Shown: piece after piece, positions 34,321 to 45,909 of the stretch | How the letters are laid out: every line of letters begins with the position of its first letter | How positions within the stretch are numbered: the stretch's first letter is position 1 | Source: Gigaspora margarita | Lineage: Eukaryota; Glomeromycota; Glomeromycetes; Diversisporales; Gigasporaceae | Length of the DNA stretch: 64,000 nt | Reading direction: 5' to 3' | Assembly: GCA_009809945.1 (NCBI GenBank) | Contig: WTPW01000193.1 | Coordinates: 165,657 to 229,656 of the forward strand | Position numbers and translations under genes: made by a program | Notes under the pieces: model-generated | Told to the model about the DNA's origin: nothing | The model's database searches: none | Seen by the model: the letters and a program-made list of their open reading frames with translations, nothing else

Positions 34321-35624
34321 AGTGACAGTCAAAACATTATGTAATCGTTAATCATTATATATCTTTTCAAATAATTTCGATTATAATCAATTTATAGAAA
34401 TATAACAGTCATAGGACATGTCCTTAAAAAATGGTCCAAATGTTGTTTATAATAAAAATTATAATAAAAACATATGAATTTACTATAGATATGGATTAGA
34501 AGATTCTTTTAAATCTAACTTATTAACTTAAAATTAAATTTTTCGAGGGTATAGAACAAGGGGAGAAGAAAAAATTGGGCTTAAAGATTGAATTAAAATT
34601 TCGCNNATTTTGCACAAAACGAAAATGTAACTTCGCCAAAANNGAATATTTTCCNATTTTAANATGATGTATACATGTAAAATCATGCTCTGAACAACTT
34701 TACTTAGTCAAAGAAAGTAGGTTACCTTGTAAGAAAAATGGGTTGTCTATGTGTTAAAGTTAAAATTTATCATATTTCATAATTCAACTTTTTTTTCTTA
34801 TTAGGTAACCTACTTTGGGCTCTTAAGCAAAATTGTTCAGCATGTAATTTTACATTATATTTGAGATTGATACGCGTTTTTCGGACCTTTTATTAGTGAA
34901 AAATTGGGTTAAAGTTGGAAAAAAAATTTTTTCTAAAAAAAATTTTTTTTTTTTAGAAAAAATTTTTTTTTCCAACTTTAATCTCATTTTTCACTAGTAA
35001 AAGGTCCGAAAAACGCGAATCAATCTCAAATATAATGTAAAATTACATGCTGAACAATTTTGCTTAAGAGCCCAAAGTAGGTTACCTAATAAGAAAAAAA
35101 AGTTGTATTATGAAATATGATAAATTTTAACTTTAACACATTGACAACCTATTTTTCTTACAAGGTAACCTAACTTTCTTCGACTAAGTAAAGTTGTTCA
35201 GAGCATGATTTTACATGTACACATCATCTTATAATTGGAAAATATTCGATTTTAGCGAAGTTACATTTTCGTTTTGTGCAAAATCGGCGAAATTTAATTC
35301 AATCTTTAAGCCCAATTTTTTCTTCTCCCCTTGTTCTATACCCTCGAAAAATTTAATTTTAAGTTAATAAGTTAGATTTAAAAGAATCTTCTAATCCATA
35401 TCTATAGTAAATTCATATATTTTTATTATAATTTTTATTATAAACAGCAATTAAAAGGACATGTCCTATAACTGATAATGATTTAATATAAAAAATGATA
35501 TATATCGATTTAGATATATATCGAGTTTTATCCAGTTAATTGATATATAACGATATTTTATAATTGATATAAAACAATTAAGTGTTATATATTGATCAAT
35601 ATCTATATATAAAATTTGCAGATG
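32277..35624. mobile_element. TIR element with CATC ends, copy 1, 3348 bp
   Basis: The ends read CATCAGCAAATTTTATATAT and CATCTGCAAATTTTATATAT (inverse strand), followed on each side by many degenerate atatatcgat words. TA flanks both ends (32275-32276, 35625-35626). The body has simple A/T-rich tracts, telomere-like ttagggttag words near 32575-32605 and several N. It contains a nested foldback (34406-35474). Copy 2 lies inverted at 39742-41615. The superfamily is not recognised and no transposase was seen. Confidence 0.7.
34406..35474. mobile_element. Foldback element, 1069 bp, arms over 500 bp
   Basis: The ends read CAGTCATAGGACATGTCCTT and CAGTTATAGGACATGTCCTT (inverse strand). The whole element is one palindrome around 34945. 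ATAA lies on both sides. Copy 2 of the host element shows the uninterrupted sequence with one ATAA (near 39888-39900), so this is a real insertion. Several N lie in the left arm but not in the right. A partial relative starts near 1511. Confidence 0.8.
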
Positions 35625-35639
35625 TAAGTAATATATTAT

Positions 35640-36237
35640 TTATTAGAACTTCGATTGCTTATTTTTTTGTTATGTTTATGAAACTGACAAAATGTGGTGA
35701 AAACTAACAAAATGTGGCAAGAATAGCGAAATTAAACTATTCTTGTTGCTAGGAGTGAAAATTGAATCGATCTTGGACTAGTTTTTGGTGAATTGTACTG
35801 TGACCAATCTCCAATTAAGTTATCTTTTAAAGCATTTAGAATACAAACAAGGCAAAGTGTCATGTAAATCCTGTGAGCCTTGTGTTATTAATTAAGTCAA
35901 TTATAAATATGCACTGTATATATGTTGTAAGTGGAAACAGAATTTAATTGGATTCAGAATTTCCTAGTTAAATTAATTCAAATGCTAGTTTTATATAATA
36001 ATTCTAAATCCACATAGATTCCGTTTATGAATAATAATTTTATGAAAGGTGAAATCAGTGCAGGAGGGAGATTTTCTTGGTTTGCATCAATAATTAATTA
36101 TTTCTGCACGGGTTTCAAGATGGCTTTCTTAATAAAGAGGATCCTCATTAATATTAAGCTATTTGGATTGCTTTTAAATTCATGTTGATAGTGAAATTTA
36201 GCGAGATCATAATAAAAGTTGATGAATTTTTATATAA
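35640..36237. other. No recognisable gene
   Basis: Moderately AT-rich DNA with no supported open frame, terminus or RNA gene. Confidence 0.4.
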
Positions 36238-36461
36238 GGCCATACAAATTTAATTACTTGGTTTTCATAACACAAAACTTTTTAATTGACCCAGCCGGCC
36301 GGCTTTTTTTTTTTAAATTTATATATCAAATTTTCTAAAATTATAAAAAATTTTTTTAAAATTCCACCTGGTTATTAAAACATATAAAAAATTTTTTTAG
36401 AAGTTTCCAAAATTTTGACCCGGCTGGGTTATGAAAACCAATTGATTAATTTTGTATGGCC
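36238..36461. mobile_element. PIF/Harbinger-like MITE, family A, 224 bp
   Basis: The ends read GGCCATACAAATTTAATTAC and an inverted copy ending GTATGGCC, with TAA at 36235-36237 and 36462-36464. Inner CCGGCCGGC and CCGGCTGGGTTATG words mark it as a sister of the 21122 and 55605 copies. Confidence 0.85.
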
Positions 36462-36464
36462 TAA

Positions 36465-37176
36465 TCGTTCTTTTTAAAGTAATAACCCAATTTTTTTTAT
36501 ATAATTAAAAGATCAAAAAATAACCAAACCTCGTCTCAGAATCCATGTTACCTTAATAATTTTTGTTAACAAACAACACAAATTATATAAATTTACTAAG
36601 TCTCTTCAAGTATTTCGTTTTATATCTGAGCACACTATGCAAAAGGATGAGAATAGTCTATATAAAACTCGATAAATTTTGTGATATGAAAAATAACCTT
36701 TTTTAGCCATTTTTTTGAAAAATGCACAATTATGATTAGTGCGTTAAAATAATTACCTTAAAATACAAATTGTGCATCTCTAATTTCCCTCACTAGTTAG
36801 ACTGTGCTAATCAAATTATAAGATCAGCTGCAACATAAAATTTCAAAAATCAGCAAATTTTATTTACAAAACCCCTTTCATGTTTTAACTAAAAAAAAAT
36901 TTGCAAAATTTTAGTATAGAATACATTCTATTAGATCTTTGATCAAATCAAAATTTCTAAGCTAATTTCATCCAATCAAAAACGGGTTTCCTCTTATCCA
37001 ATAGAAACTGGTAAGGAGAATTATTATTTTAAAGTGTTCAATACATTGAATAGTTTATATTGACTAGTAAATGAAAAATATTATTTTATGATTTGGTTAT
37101 AGTTTTTGTATGATTCCACAAAAGTTAGTTCCACTACAGGCTACTAACCCAATATCAAATTGGGATAACATACTGC
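36465..37176. other. No recognisable gene
   Basis: AT-rich spacer. Nothing supported. Confidence 0.4.
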
Positions 37177-37615
37177 TAGAGTTCTGCAATTCGGATATGT
37201 GCCTTTGTTCAAAAAAATTTAGACTTAGGCATAGGCATGAATTTTTAGAAAAAACTTAGGCATAAACATAGGCTTGGCTTTAAAACTTTAGTATAGGCAT
37301 GGGCACAGGCACAAAGGTTTGGCATGGGCATGGGTACAAGTACAGAAATTTGATATTTATTATTTAATTATGCCTGGTGCTTGTGCCTGGCATTGTGCCT
37401 AGCACTTGTGCCTGGAATTGTGCTTTACACTACTTTGATATTTTATGCCTAGCACTTTGTACCTATGCTTTTACTAGTGACTGGTACTTTTGTGTCCATA
37501 CCTTTAATGTGTCTAGTATTTTATACTATTTTGTGTCTATAAGCATAGGCATAGCATAAAGCACTAGTGCCCAGCCTGGTGCCAATGTGCCAGGCATGGC
37601 ATTTGCAGAGCTTTA
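37177..37615. mobile_element. hAT-type element with aggcatgggcac words, 439 bp
   Basis: The ends read TAGAGTTCTGCAA and TAAAGCTCTGCAA (inverse strand). The interior is a long degenerate array of ggcataggcacaggc and the inverse gtgcctggcactt. The flanks catactgc and caaactac match at 6 of 8 bases. The 60-codon frame at 37377-37559 is the array read as protein. Confidence 0.7.
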
Positions 37616-37772
37616 CAAACTACTTAAAATATATAGTTATAACTAATCAAATACTAATTCTAACTCTATATAATATTGGGTAAGTGGTCTGTAGAGAAGC
37701 TAACTTTAGAGAAATTAGTGACAACTTTTTATATTTATTTATGTGTCTATAATACTATGTATTTGAATAGGT

Positions 37773-37970
37773 AGTTCAGTAGTGGCAAAAAACAATTCGT
37801 AGTTTTATAATTTTTGAGCTTTTTAGAGCTTCATAAATCAAAAAATATTAGAAACATTAATTTATAATTTAAATTATAAATTAATGTTTCTGATATTTTT
37901 TGATTTATAGAGCTCTAAAAAGCTTAGAAATCATGGGACTGTGAATTGTTATTTGCTACTACTAATTCAC
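37773..37970. repeat. Foldback palindrome, about 95-bp arms
   Basis: Centred on ATAATTTAAATTAT at about 37871; the arms end in AGTAGTGGCAAAAAACAATT and its diverged inverse. The 12 bp gtatttgaatag occur on both sides (37759-37770 and 37971-37982), but not directly at the ends, so this could be a duplication of other origin. Confidence 0.6.
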
Positions 37971-39741
37971 TTGTATTTGAATAGAAGTAAAAAAATAATT
38001 GTATTTTAAACAAAAAACAAATCCAATTATTACAATTTTAATTTAAACTATTTATATTGATAAAAACAGATAACATGAAAGAATATTTACTTAAAGCTTC
38101 ATTTGATAATAAAGAAGATGATAGTGACTTTAGCCAGGAATCTGATGTTGATATTGCAATGGAATACCATGAAAAAGCTTTTATGTTTGACTGGCAAGCA
38201 TTAAGAAAAGCATGTGAATTAACAACTGAATCTGATGAAGAAACAAATGAGCTTTCTGAAAGTGAATATGAATTTTTTGAAAGTGATGATACAATGGAGG
38301 AATCTGAAGAAGAGCTTGAAATGCCAATTTTCTCAGAATCTAGTAACATCAATCATTATTGTGTTGTCATTGATTATGATAAAGATCAACACAAAATTCA
38401 AAGATGTAATATTCTAGGAAATCGTAGAGTGCATGGATTATATGGTGCATGGGAAATTGATTATCAAGCTATAAAAGAAGCTAGAAATAACTTTTTAATG
38501 CTACATGTTTGTAATTATCACATAACTGATAACAATTTGCTACGCTTACCTGAAATGGGAAGACGCTTAAAGGGAGAGCAGTCAATTGAAGAAAGTATTC
38601 CTATAAAATGTTGTTGTCTATTTGCAATGAATACAAGGGCTTTTTTACAAGAGGTAAAATATGCCCATCACATGCATGAAAAGTATATGTTCGTACAATT
38701 CAAGCCCCATGCCATGGATTATTTAAATGCTCAGCGATTACTGAATATGATGAGCTATCAGTTAAATCAGAAATTAATGAACAACCTCATTATATTTGTA
38801 TGAATTGCTATGTAACATATGGAGGTCATAAGTATATTCCACCAGGAAAAGAAAAAAAGTTCATATCATGTTACAAAAAAGGAGAACACAAAGATGATAC
38901 TATATCTGCTTTAAAAATATTTTGTAAATGGATTGAACAAACTGCTACATCAAATAATAAAAAAATAAAAACTAATTTGTTAAAAGAGCTTATTAAAGTT
39001 TTTAATAACATTACTGATTTACAAAATAAACAGAACAATAAAAATGATAAAAATGAATCTTCTACTAAATCTAAAGTTCTTAGCCCTTTTTTAGTAAAAA
39101 CAGCATTTAAAATTAAAAAAGTTAATATTACTAATAAAGAACAAGCAATGCAATTGAATGATACTGGATGCAAAAATCTTGAAGAAATACTTGCTTACTC
39201 TATACTAAATACACAGTCTAAACTTAAGTAGAAATTACTATTAATTGAAGAGCTGAAATCACTAGATGAATACTATGCTACTATGCCATCTTTACTTTTA
39301 AACTTTTTTATGGGCTTAATTTCAGTTCTAAAAGAAAAAGTAAGACAAGTATTAGCTAGAAAATGAAAAAAAGAAGCTTGCCTTTACCACAGTTAGATAA
39401 AAAAAAAATTATAAAAACTTCTCTTTTTTTTACTTCTGTACTACTTGGTATTGCCTTTCCTTGCTGGAAAATATGGTTTACACATATTCTTTCTTCACTT
39501 TGCCAACAACCAAAAATAATTGGATCACTACATAAAATTCTTCATGAAGTTAATGTAGTTTCCTATATAAGAGATCATGAGGTGCGTGTTCAAAAAAAAA
39601 GAATGTTAGCTACAGATCCCTGAACAAGACTTGACTTGCGTCTGAATATTTTGAATATTGCAGTTATAGATAATATTTATGCAAAAGATAGCACTTTTCA
39701 ATATGGAAACATTTATGATGCAGTTCGTTCTACTGCACATG

Positions 39742-41615
39742 CATCAGGAAATTTTATATATAGATATTAATCGATATATAACAGTTAATCGTTTTATATT
39801 GATTAAAAAATAATGATATATATCGATTAACCAGTTAAAAATCGATATATATCTAAATCGATATATATCATTTTCTATATTAAATCGTTATATATCTATA
39901 AATTGATTATAATCGGAATTATTTGAAACGATATATAACGATTAACAGATCTTTAATGATTACATAATGCTTTGACTATCACCGGGTAAAAAAAAAAAAA
40001 AAAAAAANNNNNNNNNNNNNNNNNNNNNNNNNNNNNNNNNNNNNNNNNNNNNNNNNNNNNNNNNNNNNNNNNNNNNNNNNNNNNNNNNNNNNNNNNNNNN
40101 NNNNNNNNNNNNNNTTTTTTTTTTTTTCTTTTTTTTTAATATTTCAAGTTGTTTCGAAATATTTTAAAAATAAAAAATCAAGCTAGATCAGTAGATTAGT
40201 ACTCTGAATCATACCAAGAACGCGTTTGACTAATATTTTCGAAATGTTTCGAAATGTTTTGATGATCATAGTACAAGATCAAATTAGATCTTTGTTTATT
40301 TTTTTTGCTTATAATTTAGATTTTCTATCAATTTTACATTGGTTTTTCGTTTTCGTTTTGATTTTTTTTTTGGTTCGTTTCATTTTGTTTAGTTTCATTT
40401 AGTTTCGTTTAGTTTTGTTTTGTTTTTTTTATTTTTTTTTTCTTTTATTATTATTTAATTTAATTTATTTTATTTTTACAAAAAAACACTTTTTGGCAAG
40501 AAATATAGTAACTTTTAGACACCTTGCGCAAGGCAATGTGTTGTAGTTGATATCGTCATTGGTGTCGTCATTGGAATTGTCACTAACTAGTGTCGTTAGT
40601 ATTTTTGTGGTTTTTCTTCTCTTGCGTTCGTTTGGTGTGGTCTTGCTCGTTTCTCTTGCATTCGTACGGGGTGGTCTTGCTCATTCTCTTGCATTTGTAC
40701 AGGGTTGTATGGGGCAATTTTTCTTGTTTCTCTTGCATTTGTACGGGTGGTATAACACTAACACTTCTGAGAAATAGTTTTTTTATTTTGTTTTACTTTA
40801 CTATTTTTTTAGAAAGTAGCGAAAATAAGCGAATATAAGCGAATAGAAGCGAATATTAGCGAAGAGAAGCAAATATAATAGTTTATTTTTTTCGTTTTCA
40901 TTTTTTTTTTATTTTTTCGGTTTTGTTTTTTGTTTTTTGTTCTTTTTTTTATTTATTTTTTTAATTTTATTTTTATTTTATTTATTTCAAATTCTTTCAG
41001 AACTTTGCACAAAAAACGTTGTAACTATTCTGGCACTTTACAAGAACACCAATTCTAACTTCTCTGGCATTTTGCAAGTAGTAGCGAATATGAGCAAATA
41101 TAAGTGAATATAATCAAAAATACGCAAATATAAGCAAATATAAGCAAATATAATAGTTTATTTTTTTTATTTTCATTTTATTTTCGTTATTTTTTTTCAG
41201 TTTCGTTCTTTTTGGTTTTATTTTTTTTGTCATTTTTTTTATAATAATATATAATAAAATATGTAATATTTAAAATATAATATATAATAATAATAAATAA
41301 AAAATAAAATTTTATATTAAATTGCGAAAACTTGCAAATATTGTTTATTTAATTTAAAATATAATATATAATAATAATAAATAAAAAAAAATTTGTGAAA
41401 ACTTGCGAAAACCTGTAAAACGTTTAAAAATTTGCAAAAAGCATGATTATATGAATATAATAATTATTAATTGATATCATATTCGATATATATCGATTAA
41501 CCGGATATATATCGATTACTATCACTATCGATAATAATCGATAGGGGTGTTGATAATCGATATATATCTTACCGGTTAGTAATCGATATATATCTACATA
41601 TAAAATTTGCCGATG
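39742..41615. mobile_element. TIR element with CATC ends, copy 2, gap inside
   Basis: The ends read CATCAGGAAATTTTATATAT and CATCGGCAAATTTTATATGT (inverse strand), with degenerate atatatcgat words inside both ends. It is related to copy 1 (32277-35624) in opposite orientation, but about 1.5 kb shorter; the foldback insertion of copy 1 is absent. TG lies on both sides (39740-39741, 41616-41617). It sits in the coding sequence of the 38075-43401 gene, and the codons on its two sides are in one frame if one TG is counted. Confidence 0.75.
40008..40114. other. Assembly gap (107 N)
   Basis: A run of N between a poly-A and a poly-T tract. In copy 1 the corresponding stretch (34080-34318) is simple A/T and purine-rich sequence, which explains why it could not be assembled. 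Confidence 0.95.
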
Positions 41616-43401
41616 TGCAACATTACAGATGGTCTTTCAGTTTCAATGTCCTGAACTTATTAATATAAATAACAAGTTATCAGAAAGTCAAAACCTTTTT
41701 GGTATAAGTCCTATTATAAAAGAATGGCAAAAAACATTAGATTCTATTTTTATTAAACTAATTCATAACAATCCAACATTTGGTGCTGAAGAAGTTGATG
41801 CAGCTATTAGACAACACATTAAATCAGCACTATTTGTAGTCCTTCAAATGTTGTAATTCTTCAACCAGGTGAAGCTCCAAGTGAAAACAAGCATGTTCAT
41901 AATGCAACTAATATGTTTCTAGAAGACTTTGGATATACAGAAAATGGTGTACTAAATTTAGTTTGTGATGAAGCAATCTATTGTTGAATGAAAAACTACA
42001 AAAATAAAGAACAAACAGTACAATGTATTCTAGGACAATGGCATACAAACAAAGCAATGTGTAGTGCACTTATTGCTGCTTTTTCAGGATATGGACTTTT
42101 TGGGCTTGCTGCACGACTTGGAGTTAGGTTTCTTGATAGACTTGTACAAATTGCTGACTATCGAGCAACATTTCGAGTACTTGAACTTATTTGGATAGCT
42201 GTTGGAGTTGCAATACATCTATATGCTAATGATAAAGGTATTTCTATTAAGATATTCCTAAAGAAAATAATGATCTATTAAAAGTATAGTATAATTTTTA
42301 TCAATGGGCTGGGTATTTGAAATTACATAAACTTGGAATTCATATGGCAAACTTCGATTTGCAGATTTATAGCTTAATGGCATTTGCTCCTTTATTTTCT
42401 AGAACAAAAAAGTATAAATCTGTAGCATGATTTTTGTCAGATCTTCAAAAAAATCCACAATTTTTTTAAGATCTTCAAACAGTACCTTCAATTAATTCAA
42501 CATAAGAAGGTCATTATTTTGCTTTTGATGAGGCTCTAGAAACTTTTGGTGTAAAGTTTGTAAAGGAAAATATGACTGGACGAGCAACTAATTCTGACAA
42601 TCTAAAACAAAATATCAAAGCAGTACAATCAAAATATAAAAGACTTGAATTATTTATTTCAGAATTTACTAAAAACCATTTAGTAAATAAAAATCTACGG
42701 CTTATTAAAAATCGCAAAGAAGTCCTTTGGGAACTAATTTTTGATCTCAAATTAAGATTTAATAATTAGCAATCAGAAATATGCACCTTATTTACAGAAA
42801 CTTCACAGTTAACTGAAGATGGTTATAAATGGATGTTTACCTGTTATTAGTCAGAAATTGAAACAATAGCCACTTTTGTTGCTACTGGAATAAAAAATAA
42901 CAAAGTAAATGGGATCTTAAATCTATAAAATTAATAAAAGATAAAAAGAAAACAAAAAAAGTAAATAGTAATCCTATACAAGTTTCAGAGTCACATAATA
43001 TAGAAATTGAAAATGCAGTTATTGAAGATATACAATTAGTATCCAAAACTGAATCTGTAAAAAAACATAAAAAGCATAAAACAACAGATGCTGAAGAGCA
43101 AATTTTAAAGCAGCTTGAAGTTTATAAAGATGATTCCTTATTGCTTCCAGAAATTGTTAATGGTCTAGTTAAACAATTAACAGAATTAGAACAATTAGAA
43201 GGACTATCTACATATTGGACACCACTTCAAGTTTGATGGCAATGGTATTATTGATATAAAAAACAAAGAAGGTATGTATAAAATTATTTCCAATATTTAT
43301 AAAGCAATTCTAAATAATTTTATTTTATTTTTTAGTCCCAGCAACATCTTGAACCAATTGTACTAATTGATAATAGTATTCCTATGGATGATATTATTTA
43401 A

Positions 43402-44182
43402 TATCTGTTTAAAATTTTTTATTATTGTACTGATCTCAAGCTAGCTCTGTTCTATTTTGTCTATACTCTAACTATTTTTTTAAAAAATATATATATATAT
43501 AAAACAATAAATAAAATAAAAAATTAAATAAAAAACAATGGCTTTACTAAATTGCACTAATGGTGTTTAATACATGTTCTAAAAAATTAAATTGGAAACC
43601 CAGAACCAATAAAAAATTTTTATTAAAAATGAATTATTAACTGCTAATATACTGGATAAAAAAAGTAAATTATTTTTATTAATTATATTACATAATGAAC
43701 ATTTTTTTTTGTTAATATGCAACAAATATAACAAATATAATTAATAAAAATCTATCTAATATTACTACTAACTCTAATAATTAACCTTACTCTAGCCTTA
43801 TTACTAACTATAACATTAACTCTACCTATACTAACTTAACCACTAACTATATCATAAATTAATCTACTTATTATATTAACTAAAGTTAATACCTGGATCT
43901 GGATTTAATAGCTTATATCCAGATTTAGTCAATAGATCCAGATATAGGTGTAATATGCAGACATATTACCTTTGTCCATTCACAAATTGGGTTCAGAAAT
44001 AAAGAAATAAATCTAAACATCATTGTTAAATCCGGATATTATACCTATTCAGATCTAATGACTAAATTTGGTGTTATGTGCAGAAATTTTCTTTTTTTAT
44101 TTTTCTTTATTTGTTAACATCATACTAGATATCATTATTTTATATTATGGTAGGTAAGGTTTGGCATGGTGCAGATGGTTGA
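43402..44182. other. AT-rich stretch with tccagat words
   Basis: No gene. Between about 43885 and 44085 the words taatacctggatctgg and gatccagatataggt recall the termini of the hAT element at 22190-22625, so a decayed relative is likely. Confidence 0.4.
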
Positions 44183-44290
44183 TCAAATCTCCAAACGGGT
44201 GATCCAATCTCCAAACAGGTAATCAGATCTCCAAACGAATGATTAAAGCTCCAATCAAGTGATTTAAACCCCAAGCCAGAGATTGAAATT
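44183..44290. repeat. Tandem repeat, about 22-bp unit, five copies
   Basis: The unit ggtgatccaatctccaaacg repeats about five times with progressive divergence to the right. No coding or terminal signal. Confidence 0.65.
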
Positions 44291-44459
44291 TGAATATAAT
44301 TAAAAAATATAAATAGGTTGGATTTTGGTATATAAAAAAATAATTATCACTTGAAGTAGATGCAGTTTTAGTGCATTTGTACTCAGGTATAATTCAATGT
44401 ATTAAATCCGGTTTAAAATAAACTTAATAAATAAATAAATAAATAATAACCCACTTTTC

Positions 44460-44862
44460 AATTCAATATACTGTAGGAATTTGTCATTATCTTCTTCTAT
44501 ACCAATTCCGTATCTATAACAAAATGCTGTTCTAAAAATTTCCATATAATTACTTGGCTGATTTTATATAACATTTAAATGCCTTTTCCTTATTGATTTC
44601 AAATCCAATTCCTAAATAAAGACAATGGCTAACTTAATACAATCCATTAGAATTCATACAGTATTTTCTGACTTTTGATAATAGTGAATACCTTTTTTTC
44701 ATTCTTCTTAATTTTGATCCCATCCATATTCATAACAATAACCAAGCCAGAATGTTCCTTCTGGATTATTTTATTTGTAAATCCTTGACAATCATCAAAA
44801 TTCAGTTTATTAAAAGCATTAGTAATTTGAACAATTTTACTTGACCCAATATCTTTTGACAT
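44460..44862 (-). pseudogene. Sel1-repeat protein, decayed
   Basis: The minus strand begins MSKDIGSSKIVQITNAFNKL, then FDDCQGFTNKIIQKEHSG. It goes on through three damaged Sel1-like repeats in differing frames: a trace of LVIVMNMDGIKIKKNEKKVF, then HCLYLGIGFEINKEKAFKCY, then AFCYRYGIGIEEDNDKF. The order and spacing fit the family (about 36 residues per repeat). Several stops and frameshifts separate the pieces. A domain upstream of the repeats, such as a kinase, was not found. Confidence 0.65.
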
Positions 44863-45226
44863 TTTTGATACAAAACAAATTATGTAACAAGAAAATTTAG
44901 TAGTCGTACTTATGTAGCTTATACAATACTAAATTAAGGTTTATGCAAACTGAACCTTCTGTATATATGATGTTGGTTCTTAAACATTAATAAAGAGAAA
45001 CCTTCTAACCTACAATTTCAAAAGTTACTCTATAACTCAAAAATTAAACTAACCAACTCGAACCTTACTACGTAGTATTAAACTTCTTGACTATAGCAAA
45101 CTTCTGCAGTAACCTCTTTGGTATACTAATTAAACCCACCTTGCTCATGATCGAAGCTAAACTGGCCTAGTTTATCAAGCTCCTACTCAACCATAACACT
45201 GGATATAACAATTAAATCCAGATTTA

Positions 45227-45413
45227 CAGCTATTTTCATAAATTCTAGGACAACTGATAAAAATTAATCAGCTAAATTTGATGTTTTTAAATTCGAGTGT
45301 TATCGAATTATTGTAATGCTAAAAATCCAATTCTGATAACATCGAATTCAAAAACTTATCGAATTTGGCTGAAATAATTTTTATCAGTTGTCTCAGAATT
45401 TATAAAGCAGCTG
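45227..45413. mobile_element. Foldback MITE, about 40-bp inverted ends
   Basis: CAGCTATTTTCATAAATTCT and CAGCTGCTTTATAAATTCTG (inverse strand), then GACAACTGATAAAAATTA on both sides. The core repeats cgaattcaaaaac and tcgaattattg words. No TSD was found. A lone end of the same family occurs near 46327 (CAGCTATTCTCATAAATTCG). Confidence 0.6.
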
Positions 45414-45674
45414 TGGTGATTTTGGTCAAAATCTCACTATGAATACCAGACGATACTATTGCCATGTCAAAAACCATTTACGAAATGGAATGAAATGCTA
45501 ACAAACAGCAGCCAGAAAAAAATGACACCAACACGAAACCAGTTAGCAAAGCAACAGCCTACAATAACTCTAAGTGATAGCATTAACATACGAAAACTCC
45601 AAGAAGCAGCACAAAAAACACTCTGATAAAACTAGCAAATGATAACGCCAACGACAATTTAATGATTTAACGAT

Positions 45675-45902
45675 GTGACTAAAAAAAAATGTTTAGCAGA
45701 AGTACCGAATACAACTCTACCAACCAATAACACAACTATAAAAAGACCCTATATCATTACCTACAAAGACACGAATGACCTAGTACTGGCAAAGGTAAAA
45801 TACAAAAACATAATGATTAACTATGATGCTAATTATGACAGCACCAATGGTGATACCAATGACAACACCAACAGTAACAGCAACAGCGAAGCAATACGAT
45901 AA
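45675..45902 (+). CDS. Asn/Thr-rich frame, possible retroelement remnant
   Basis: A 75-codon frame (MTKKKCLAEVPNTTLPTNNT, then Asp/Asn/Ser repeats) in a stretch 45480-45905 whose base use (many aac, acc, cag) differs from its neighbours. Upstream, other frames give QPTITLSDSINIRKLQEAA. It may be an old, broken retrotransposon piece or a low-complexity host frame. No domain recognised. Confidence 0.25.
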   Translation: MTKKKCLAEVPNTTLPTNNTTIKRPYIITYKDTNDLVLAKVKYKNIMINYDANYDSTNGDTNDNTNSNSNSEAIR

Positions 45903-45909
45903 AAGAAAA

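Larger units (their letters stand above)
38075..43401 (+). pseudogene. Large unidentified gene, broken, with insertion
   Basis: A long protein can be followed in pieces on the plus strand. From ATG at 38075 comes a very acidic N-terminus (ESDEETNELSESEYEFFESD), then a Cys/His-rich stretch (HVCNYH, IKCCCLFAMN, YICMNCYVTYGGHKY, FISC), a Lys/Asn-rich middle (38800-39231) and a further part to 39741. After the 39742-41615 insertion it continues with VFQFQCPELININNKL, then the best-preserved block ILGQWHTNKAMCSALIAAF, GLFGLAARLGVRFLDRL and YRATFRVLELIWIAVGVAI (41988-42281). The end is DNSIPMDDII before TAA. A normal 64-nt intron (43272-43335, GTATGT to TTTTTTAG) is visible. Several stops and frameshifts make it a pseudogene, some possibly from draft sequence. 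I cannot name the family; a DDE-type transposon protein or a DUF6589-like domain is possible. The motifs suggest a multicopy family in these fungi. Confidence 0.55.

Noticed and set aside
38038-38352. Ser-rich minus-strand frame
   Set aside because: Antisense shadow of the acidic coding region on the plus strand.
40547-40838. Two overlapping hydrophobic frames
   Set aside because: They lie in the low-complexity body of a TIR element, with T-rich composition forcing Leu, Phe and Val.
45675-45902. Retrovirus-like or LTR element
   Set aside because: No reverse transcriptase, protease or long terminal repeats were recognised around it; left as an unidentified low-complexity frame.
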